DNA of 35,296 bases from Bacteroidales bacterium Bact_22 (GTDB taxonomy: Bacteria > Bacteroidota > Bacteroidia > Bacteroidales > F082). A program made the translations under genes and the position numbers. The DNA lies in the NCBI GenBank assembly GCA_001603665.1, contig LUZN01000001.1, forward strand, positions 1 through 35,296, read 5' to 3'. Every line of letters begins with the position of its first letter. The first letter of the stretch is position 1. The notes under the pieces are model-generated. The model was not told where the DNA came from and ran no database searches. It worked only from the letters and a program-made list of their open reading frames with translations. This document shows, in pieces, positions 29,204-35,296 of this stretch.

Positions 29204-29872
29204 ATGGAATACAATACAGAACGCGAGAAGATAGTGATTTCGGAATACGGCCGTAACATACAGGTGATGATTCGTCATCTCATGGAGATCGAAGACCGCA
29301 AGCAGCGCACCGAGGCGGCATATTTCATCGTCAGCGTGATGGCGCAGATGAACCCGCAGGTGAAGGAGTCGAACGACTACATGCATAAGCTCTGGGATCA
29401 TCTCCACATCATAGCGGAATATAAGCTCGATGTCGACGGTCCATATCCTGTTCCGACCCCTGAGATGCAGAAGAAGAAACCCGAACACGTTGGTTATCAA
29501 AAGAATAACATCCGCTACGGTCATTACGGGCAGTACATCTACGACATAGTTAAGAAGGTGAAAGAGATGGAAGACGGTCCGAAGAAACAGGCCATCCTCA
29601 TCAACATCGCCAACCAGATGAAGCGCGACTACCTCAACTGGAACCGCGACACTGTGAACGACCTGCTCATCCTCGACGATCTGTATAAGATTTCGGGCGA
29701 AGAGGTGGTACTCCCGATGGACACCAAGCTCACCCCTACCAACGAGATCCTGAACAAGCCGCAAGCCCAGCAAAATCAGGGTCAGAAGAAGAAAAACAAT
29801 AACAACAAGAAAAAGAACAATCAGCCGCAGGCTAAGCAAAATAACCCTAATCGTCCAAACAGAAAAAACTAA
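29204..29872 (+). CDS. DUF4290 family protein with basic Asn/Gln tail
   Basis: Conserved Bacteroidota protein of unknown function, 222 residues. The DUF4290 region spans about residues 1-180 (MEYNTEREKIVISEYGRNIQ, MNPQVKESNDYMHKLWDHLH, LNWNRDTVNDLLILDDLYKI). It is predicted soluble, with no signal peptide or membrane segment. The last 38 or so residues are a low-complexity tail of Lys, Asn, Gln and Pro, which could bind nucleic acid, though this is a guess. murA begins 3 nt after its stop, and DUF4290 genes are commonly found beside murA in this phylum, hinting at a cell-envelope or division role that I cannot demonstrate. Confidence 0.88.
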   Translation: MEYNTEREKIVISEYGRNIQVMIRHLMEIEDRKQRTEAAYFIVSVMAQMNPQVKESNDYMHKLWDHLHIIAEYKLDVDGPYPVPTPEMQKKKPEHVGYQKNNIRYGHYGQYIYDIVKKVKEMEDGPKKQAILINIANQMKRDYLNWNRDTVNDLLILDDLYKISGEEVVLPMDTKLTPTNEILNKPQAQQNQGQKKKNNNNKKKNNQPQAKQNNPNRPNRKN

Positions 29873-29875
29873 GTC

Positions 29876-31186
29876 ATGGCATCATTTAGAGTTACAGGAG
29901 GCAACAAACTCCACGGCACCATCATCCCGCAGGGTGCGAAAAACGAGGCAATGCAGGTGCTCTGCGCCGCCCTCCTCACCGACGAACCGGTGACCATCAC
30001 CAACCTCCCCGACATCCTCGACATCAACAACCTCATCGACCTCATGAAGGGCATGGGCGTGAAAGTCGACCGTCGCAGCAAGAGCGAGGTGGTGTTGCAA
30101 GCCGACAGCATCAACCATGATTATTTCGACACCAAGGACTTCCACGAGCGCGCCACCAAGCTGCGTGGCTCGGTGATGATACTCGGTCCGCTCTTGGCAC
30201 GTTTCGGCATGGGTTATATGCCGCGTCCAGGAGGCGACAAGATCGGTCGTCGTCGTCTCGACACCCACCTCATCGGACTGCAGAACCTCGGCGCGACGAT
30301 GGAGACCATAGGTCTGGAGCACGTCTACCGCTTGGTGGCGCCGAAAGACGGCCTCAAAGGCACTTACATGCTTCTCGACGAGGCCTCGGTGACAGGTACC
30401 GCCAACATCGTGATGGCAGCGGTGATGGCCAAAGGCACCACCACCATCTTCAACGCGGCCTGCGAGCCATATCTGGTACAGCTCTGCCGCATGCTCACCG
30501 CCATGGGCGCCAAGATTGAGGGCATCGGCTCTAACTTATTGAAAATCACTGGAGTAGAAAAACTTCACGGCACCACACACCGTCTGCTCGCCGACATGAT
30601 CGAGGTGGGCTCATTCATCGGTCTGGCTGCCATGACGGGCTCCGACATCACCATCAAAGACGCGGGGATCAAGGACTTGGGCATCATCCCGAGCACCTTC
30701 AAGAAACTCGGCATCAAGATGGAGTTCATCGGCGACGACATCCACATCCCGGCGCAGGAACACTATCAGGTTGAGACCTTCCTCGACGGCAGTATCCTCA
30801 CCATCGCCGACGCCCCGTGGCCAGGCTTCACCCCCGACCTCATCAGTATCGTGTTGGTGGTGGCGACGCAGGCCAAAGGCACCGTCCTCATCCATCAGAA
30901 GATGTTCGAAAGCCGTTTGTTCTTTGTCGATAAGCTCATCGATATGGGCGCGCAGATCATCCTCTGCGACCCGCACCGAGCCAACATCATCGGTCTTGAC
31001 CGCAGTCATCAGCTCAAGGCCTTGAGGATGGCATCGCCCGATATCCGTGCAGGTGTGGCATTGCTCATCGCAGCGCTGTCGGCCGACGGCACGTCGATAA
31101 TCGACAACATCGACCAGATCGACCGTGGCTATCAGGACATCGACGGGCGACTGAAGCAACTCGGAGCCCAAATCGAGAGAGTTTAA
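29876..31186 (+). CDS. murA: UDP-N-acetylglucosamine 1-carboxyvinyltransferase with Cys-to-Asp active site
   Basis: First committed step of peptidoglycan synthesis: transfers enolpyruvate from PEP to UDP-GlcNAc. The 436-residue protein has AKN at 21-23 (Lys22-Asn23 of E. coli MurA) and the active-site loop at 117-126. In that loop the usual PGGCxIGxR reads PGGDKIGRR: Asp121 replaces Cys115 of E. coli, the residue alkylated by fosfomycin. The Cys-to-Asp form is known to be active and fosfomycin-insensitive in Mycobacterium and Chlamydia. It lies 3 nt after DUF4290 and ends at an intrinsic terminator. Confidence 0.97.
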   Translation: MASFRVTGGNKLHGTIIPQGAKNEAMQVLCAALLTDEPVTITNLPDILDINNLIDLMKGMGVKVDRRSKSEVVLQADSINHDYFDTKDFHERATKLRGSVMILGPLLARFGMGYMPRPGGDKIGRRRLDTHLIGLQNLGATMETIGLEHVYRLVAPKDGLKGTYMLLDEASVTGTANIVMAAVMAKGTTTIFNAACEPYLVQLCRMLTAMGAKIEGIGSNLLKITGVEKLHGTTHRLLADMIEVGSFIGLAAMTGSDITIKDAGIKDLGIIPSTFKKLGIKMEFIGDDIHIPAQEHYQVETFLDGSILTIADAPWPGFTPDLISIVLVVATQAKGTVLIHQKMFESRLFFVDKLIDMGAQIILCDPHRANIIGLDRSHQLKALRMASPDIRAGVALLIAALSADGTSIIDNIDQIDRGYQDIDGRLKQLGAQIERV

Positions 31187-31206
31187 AATCAGGTTTTTTT
31201 AAAGAA

Positions 31207-31246
31207 TATGCCAAAATGACACAAAAATCGTTTTGGCATACTTTTT
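31207..31246 (+). terminator. Intrinsic terminator after murA
   Basis: A 13-bp stem with one G-U pair (31207-31219 with 31228-31240; outer arm TATGCCAAAA) has an 8-nt loop and is followed by CTTTTTG. It lies 20 nt after the murA stop. The right arm also resembles a degenerate sigma-54 site (TGGCAT-N5-TTGAT), so a second role ahead of grpE is possible but weakly supported. Confidence 0.8.
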
Positions 31247-31294
31247 GATTGTACCTTATTAATATTATCGAAAAAAAGTAAAACAAAATATATC

Positions 31295-31849
31295 ATGGGA
31301 GAAAACAAAAAGAATAAAAAGTTTCATCAAAACGCTGATAATCAACATATTAGTGAAGATGAAAAATTAAAAGAAAGCAACGAGAAAGCTGAAGTCAAGG
31401 AGGAAAAAACCGAAAATTTCGAAGAAAAATTCAACGAGTTGAATGACAAATACCTCCGTTTGTATTCAGAATATGACAATTATCGCAAGCGTACTGCCAA
31501 CGAGAAAGTCGATCTGATAAAAACGGCGGCTGAAAGCACCATCTTGGCTTTGTTGCCTATCCTCGACGACTTCGAGCGTGCTCTTCCGACGATGGAAAAT
31601 GCTGAGGACAAGACTCATTACGAAGGTATGATGTTGATTTACAACAAGTTGAAACGTACTTTGGAGCAAAAAGGTCTTGAAGAGATCAAAGCCACCGGCG
31701 AGCCGTTCAACACCGACGAACACGAGGCGCTGACGCAGATCCCGGCCCCTTCGGAAGACATGAAGGATAAGGTTATCGACGTGGTTCAGAAAGGTTACAA
31801 ACTGAATGGTAAAGTTATAAGATACGCTAGGGTTGTTGTCGGTTGTTAA
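31295..31849 (+). CDS. grpE: GrpE nucleotide exchange factor
   Basis: Co-chaperone that releases ADP from DnaK, 184 residues. A charged, Lys/Glu-rich N-terminus (1-45) and long coiled-coil helix (NELNDKYLRLYSEYDNYRKR) precede the four-helix and beta-wing domains with LLPILDDFERAL, NTDEHEAL and the end KVIRYARVVVG. dnaJ starts 10 nt later, forming a grpE-dnaJ pair. dnaK is not in the window. No TAnnTTTG box was found in the 108-nt gap upstream, so its promoter is unidentified. A stress-type promoter is possible. Confidence 0.97.
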   Translation: MGENKKNKKFHQNADNQHISEDEKLKESNEKAEVKEEKTENFEEKFNELNDKYLRLYSEYDNYRKRTANEKVDLIKTAAESTILALLPILDDFERALPTMENAEDKTHYEGMMLIYNKLKRTLEQKGLEEIKATGEPFNTDEHEALTQIPAPSEDMKDKVIDVVQKGYKLNGKVIRYARVVVGC

Positions 31850-31859
31850 AATATAAAAT

Positions 31860-33011
31860 ATGGCAGAAAAACGAGATTACTACGAGGTGCTGGAGGTTCC
31901 GAAGAACGCTTCGGCCGATGAGATAAAGAAAGCCTACCGCAAGAAGGCGTTGCAGTATCACCCTGACAGGAACCTGGGTGACAAAGAGGCAGAGGAGAAA
32001 TTCAAGGAGGCGGCCGAGGCTTACGGAGTGCTCAGCGACCCTGACAAACGTGCGCGTTACGACCGTTACGGTCATGCCGGCGTCAACGGACAGGACTTCA
32101 GCGGAGCTTCGATGAACGACATCTTCAGTCAGTTTGGCGACATCCTCGGCGACCTCTTTGGAGGCGGCTTCGGTGGCGGCGGCTTTGGCTTTAACTTTGG
32201 AGGCGGCTTCGGAGGCGGCCAGCAGAAGCCAGTCTACAGGGGCTCCAACCTCCGTGTACGCGTGAAGCTCACCCTCGAGGAGATCAGCACCGGCGTCAAG
32301 AAGAAGATAAAAGTCAACAAATACGTGCCTTGTCAGAAATGTCACGGCAGCGGCTCGGAAGACGGTCAGATGGAGACCTGTAAGGCCTGCGGCGGCAAGG
32401 GACAGCGCGTGATGCGTTCGGGCTTTTTCACACAGGTGTCGACATGTTCGGCATGCGGTGGCGAAGGCAAGGTGATAAAGAAGAAATGCTCGGCATGTAA
32501 CGGCGATGGCATCATCAAAGGCGAAGAGGTGATCGAGCTCGACATCCCCGCCGGCGTTGCCGAGGGAATGCAGCTGTCGGTGCGAGGCAAAGGCAACGCC
32601 GGCGCACGTAACGGCATAGCTGGCGACCTTCTCATCCTCATTGAAGAAGAGAAGAGCAAAGACTTCGAACGCGACGAGAACAACCTCATACACAACCTCT
32701 TCATCAGCTTCCCGCAGGCAGCACTCGGATGTAACGTCGACGTGCCTTGCATTGGCGGCACCGTGAGCGTGAAAATCCCAGCAGGAGCGCAGAGCGGCGA
32801 CATCATCAGGGTGAAAGGCAAAGGTCTGCCAGAGGTGAACAGCCACCGCATCGGCGACCTCATCGTCAACATCAACGTGTGGACACCGAAAAAACTCTCG
32901 AAAGACGAGGAAAAACTGATGAAAGACCTCCTCGAGAGCGACAACTTCAAACCAAAACCAAGCGCCAACGAAAAAGGCGTTTTCGACAAAATAAGAGACT
33001 ATTTTAGCTAA
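31860..33011 (+). CDS. dnaJ: Chaperone protein DnaJ (Hsp40, type I)
   Basis: Delivers substrates to DnaK and stimulates its ATPase, 383 residues. The J domain (about 1-70) has HPD at 34-36. It is followed by a Gly/Phe-rich linker ([20 protein letters not shown]), four CxxCxGxG zinc-finger repeats ([32 protein letters not shown]) and the C-terminal substrate-binding domains. The full type I architecture is intact. It lies 10 nt after grpE and 6 nt before the ABC ATPase gene, so the exporter may be co-transcribed with it. Confidence 0.98.
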   Translation: MAEKRDYYEVLEVPKNASADEIKKAYRKKALQYHPDRNLGDKEAEEKFKEAAEAYGVLSDPDKRARYDRYGHAGVNGQDFSGASMNDIFSQFGDILGDLFGGGFGGGGFGFNFGGGFGGGQQKPVYRGSNLRVRVKLTLEEISTGVKKKIKVNKYVPCQKCHGSGSEDGQMETCKACGGKGQRVMRSGFFTQVSTCSACGGEGKVIKKKCSACNGDGIIKGEEVIELDIPAGVAEGMQLSVRGKGNAGARNGIAGDLLILIEEEKSKDFERDENNLIHNLFISFPQAALGCNVDVPCIGGTVSVKIPAGAQSGDIIRVKGKGLPEVNSHRIGDLIVNINVWTPKKLSKDEEKLMKDLLESDNFKPKPSANEKGVFDKIRDYFS

Positions 33012-33017
33012 AAATAC

Positions 33018-33875
33018 ATGAATTATCTCGAAATAAATAACGTCTCGAAGACCTACGGAACAAAAAAGGTGCTCAACGACATCTCGATAAAGGTGCCGCA
33101 GCAGAGCATCTACGGTCTGTTGGGACCCAACGGAGCTGGCAAGACCACGCTCATCAGGATATTAAACCAGATTACCATGCCCGACTCAGGTCAGGTTCTT
33201 CTTAATGGTAATCCATTGAAACCCAGCGATATAGCTAATATCGGTTATCTCCCCGAGGAGCGCGGACTTTACAAGAAGATGAAAGTCGGCGAACAGGCCG
33301 TCTACCTCGCTCAACTGAAAGGCATGGACCGCAAGGATGCCGAGAAAAAGCTGCGTCAGTGGTTTGTGAAGTTCGACATCGCGAGCTGGTGGGATAAGAA
33401 AGTCGAGGAGCTCAGCAAAGGCATGCAGCAGAAGGTGCAGTTTATCGTCACGGTGATACACGAGCCGAAGCTGCTCATCTTCGATGAGCCATTCTCAGGT
33501 TTCGACCCGATAAACGTCAACCTTTTGAAGAAAGAAATCCTTGAGCTTCGCGATAAAGGCGCCACCATCCTCTTCTCCACGCATAACATGGCATCGGTTG
33601 AGGAGCTTTGCGACAATATCATGCTTATTAATAAAGGTGAAAAGATCCTCGAAGGCAGTGTTTACGATATAAAACAGCAATATAAGAACCATTCTTACGA
33701 CGTTGTTTACAAGCCATTCGAAGGCGGTGAAGAGACACATCAGACCGTCAATTCCACCAATCCTAACGATTTGATTCGCGAGATTATAGAAAAAGGCGAA
33801 ATCGTTTCGTTCAACGAGATTCTGCCGTCGATTAACGACATTTTCATCAATTTAGTTTCATCTTCAAATAAATGA
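33018..33875 (+). CDS. ABC transporter ATP-binding protein (NatA-like)
   Basis: Nucleotide-binding subunit of an ABC-2 type exporter, 285 residues. Walker A GPNGAGKT is at 36-43, then Q-loop region NIGYLPEERGLYKKM, signature LSKGMQQKV (in place of LSGGQ), Walker B LLIFDEPFSGFDP and H-loop STHNM. The C-terminal 75 or so residues are the regulatory extension (DUF4162-like) seen in NatA-type subunits. It is paired with the permease gene 13 nt downstream. The substrate cannot be told from sequence. Sodium, lipid or drug export are all precedented in the family. Confidence 0.92.
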   Translation: MNYLEINNVSKTYGTKKVLNDISIKVPQQSIYGLLGPNGAGKTTLIRILNQITMPDSGQVLLNGNPLKPSDIANIGYLPEERGLYKKMKVGEQAVYLAQLKGMDRKDAEKKLRQWFVKFDIASWWDKKVEELSKGMQQKVQFIVTVIHEPKLLIFDEPFSGFDPINVNLLKKEILELRDKGATILFSTHNMASVEELCDNIMLINKGEKILEGSVYDIKQQYKNHSYDVVYKPFEGGEETHQTVNSTNPNDLIREIIEKGEIVSFNEILPSINDIFINLVSSSNK

Positions 33876-33888
33876 TAATCAACGACTT

Positions 33889-35202
33889 ATGAAAATAGGC
33901 ATCATCATACAAAGAGAATATCTCACACGCGTCAAGAAGCGCTCGTTTATACTAATCACCTTCCTCGCGCCCATATTTTTCGCTGCTTTGATGTTTCTTC
34001 CTGCCCTTCTCATGCTGAATTCGGAGAAGTTCGACACGAAGAAAACCATTGCTGTTTGCGACGAATCGACGCTGTTTGTCGGTAAGTTTAAAGACACCGA
34101 CGTCAACACCTTTATGTATGTCGATAACGACATCGCCACGGCCAAAAACCTCGTGCGTGAAGGCGTTTACGACGGAGTGCTCTACATCCCGGGCACCTCG
34201 TTGACTTTACCAGTAAATGCTGAGATTTACAGCATGAATCAGATTCCGATGACGCTCTCCGATTACATCAACACGACGATGAAAAAAGTGATAGAGCATC
34301 AGAAGCTTCTCGCGTCTGGCATCGACCCGGAGATTGTGAAGGCGGCCAACACCACCATTCACGTGCAGTCGATCAGGATGAGCGAAGACGAGAACGTGGA
34401 GAAGAAGAGTTTCGGTGAGTTCGAGTTTTTGCTTGGCATAGCGCTCGCCATGGTGATCTATTTCGTAATCTTCATCTTCGGCAGTCAGGTGATGCGCGGC
34501 GTTATTGAGGAGAAGACCAACCGCATCATCGAGGTTATCATCAGCAGCGTCAAGCCTTTCGAGCTGATGATGGGCAAAATCATCGGCATCGCTCTCGTCG
34601 GGTTGACACAGTTCCTGCTTTGGGGCGTTCTGACCATGGGAATCTACGTCGCTGTGGCACAGTTCCTGCCTACGCAGGAGGTGTTCTCGACTGGCACCGT
34701 CATGACAGAGCAAATTACGGAAACAGTACAAAACACTGACACTCAAGAGGTTTTGACAAAAGTCTTCGACGTCATACATTCCATCAATTTCAAGGCCATT
34801 TTATGGTGTTTCCTCTTCTATTTCATCGGAGGATATTTCCTTTATTCGGCCATGTTCGCCGCTGTTGGCTCGGCTGTCGATAACGAGACCGACACCCAGC
34901 AGTTTGTGACGCCTATTTCGATGCTTCTGATCATCCCAATGGTGTGTTCGACCATCATCGCCAACGCGCCTGACAGCTCGCTAAGTCTTTGGTTATCAAT
35001 GATTCCATTCACCTCACCGGTCGCCATGATGTTGCGCATCCCGTTCGGTGTGCCAATTTGGCAGGTGGTGACATCGGTGGCCTTGTTGTTCGTCACGTTT
35101 ATCATCTTCACATGGCTGGCTGGCAAAGTGTACCGCACCGGCATCCTGATGTACGGCAAAAAAGTGTCGTGGAAGGAAATAATCAAGTGGATTAAATATT
35201 AA
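33889..35202 (+). CDS. ABC-2 type transporter permease (NatB-like)
   Basis: Membrane subunit of the exporter, 437 residues. A first membrane segment (about 18-43, FILITFLAPIFFAALMFLPA) is followed by a large extracytoplasmic domain to about 180. Several more segments follow, for example LLGIALAMVIYFVIFIFGSQ, IGIALVGLTQFLLWGVLTMG and MLLIIPMVCSTIIANA. The cytoplasmic motif EEKTNRIIEVIISSVKPFEL is typical of the NatB/YhaP group. It is paired with the ATPase upstream. No terminator is recognisable in the short stretch that follows. Confidence 0.9.
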   Translation: MKIGIIIQREYLTRVKKRSFILITFLAPIFFAALMFLPALLMLNSEKFDTKKTIAVCDESTLFVGKFKDTDVNTFMYVDNDIATAKNLVREGVYDGVLYIPGTSLTLPVNAEIYSMNQIPMTLSDYINTTMKKVIEHQKLLASGIDPEIVKAANTTIHVQSIRMSEDENVEKKSFGEFEFLLGIALAMVIYFVIFIFGSQVMRGVIEEKTNRIIEVIISSVKPFELMMGKIIGIALVGLTQFLLWGVLTMGIYVAVAQFLPTQEVFSTGTVMTEQITETVQNTDTQEVLTKVFDVIHSINFKAILWCFLFYFIGGYFLYSAMFAAVGSAVDNETDTQQFVTPISMLLIIPMVCSTIIANAPDSSLSLWLSMIPFTSPVAMMLRIPFGVPIWQVVTSVALLFVTFIIFTWLAGKVYRTGILMYGKKVSWKEIIKWIKY

Positions 35203-35213
35203 TTAAAAAATAT

Positions 35214-35244
35214 TTTGTTGGCATTGAAAAATGTCGTATTTTTG
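35214..35244 (+). promoter_or_regulatory. Bacteroidota consensus promoter at the right edge
   Basis: TTTG (35214-35217), 19 nt, then TATTTTTG (35237-35244) is a textbook fit to TTTG-N19-TAnnTTTG. Its target lies beyond the window; 35245-35296 is AT-rich with no start codon in a useful context. Twenty-one of 23 bases match the rpsL promoter, suggesting a highly expressed downstream gene. Confidence 0.75.
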
Positions 35245-35296
35245 CACGCTAAAAATTTTTTGGCGTAAAAATTGGAAATTAATTAAAAAAAGTTTA

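Noticed and set aside
29198-29839. 213-residue antisense frame opposite DUF4290
   Set aside because: The DUF4290 frame matches a known family over its length. The reverse frame is a hydrophobic and His/Val-rich shadow of the Lys/Asn-rich sense sequence.
31234-31250. True sigma-54 promoter for grpE
   Set aside because: The -12 element reads TTGAT in place of TTGCW, and the sequence is fully explained as the right arm of a terminator, so I list it only as a speculative double role.
31827-32846. 339-residue antisense frame opposite dnaJ
   Set aside because: It mirrors dnaJ codon bias. dnaJ on the other strand has every expected motif, and no independent domain is visible in the antisense frame.

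Overview
The window comes from a member of the Bacteroidales (phylum Bacteroidota). I base this on the exact gene content and order of the long ribosomal cluster (secY-map-infA-rpmJ-rpsM-rpsK-rpsD-rpoA-rplQ with no adk, and fusA followed directly by rpsJ with no tuf), on a lipoprotein TamA (TamL), on a DUF4290 gene beside murA, on promoters of the Bacteroidota type (TAnnTTTG -7 box, in places with a TTTG -33 box), and on the general lack of Shine-Dalgarno sequences. I cannot assign a genus. No tRNA, rRNA, CRISPR array, insertion sequence or phage gene was seen.

Layout. (1) 98-6934, plus strand: a tightly packed envelope/metabolism run of exbB, exbD, a TonB-like energy transducer, folC, tamL and an SF1B RecD-like helicase. 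(2) 6916-26368, minus strand: eno (its own promoter; its 3' end overlaps the helicase 3' end by 19 nt), then the fused str-S10-spc-alpha cluster of 32 genes, transcribed from a strong promoter near 26640 leftward to an intrinsic terminator at 8290-8321. A second, internal promoter candidate lies ahead of rpmJ. (3) 26369-26809: a 441-nt divergent intergenic region. It carries the rpsL promoter, a long rpsL leader that can be folded by eye into a closed multi-branch RNA, and the uvrD/pcrA promoter. (4) 26810-35202, plus strand: pcrA-type helicase, DUF4290, murA, terminator, grpE, dnaJ and an ABC-2 type exporter pair (NatA/NatB-like). A near-consensus promoter for a gene outside the window closes the right end.

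How the genes work together. Most of the window makes the translation and transcription core (ribosomal proteins, EF-G, IF-1, RNA polymerase alpha) together with SecY and methionine aminopeptidase, which act on nascent chains. The left flank energises and builds the outer membrane (ExbB/ExbD/TonB and TamL). The right flank adds DNA repair, the first committed step of peptidoglycan synthesis, and the co-chaperones of DnaK.

The most interesting items are: the apparently structured leader RNA of the str operon; phased 7-nt tandem repeats in four separate intergenic regions, two of them abutting promoter -7 boxes; a sharp low-GC block inside the pcrA gene, suggestive of intragenic recombination; a MurA with Asp in place of the fosfomycin-target Cys; an extra N-terminal membrane segment on SecY; and a perfect Shine-Dalgarno in front of rplF in a lineage that rarely uses them.
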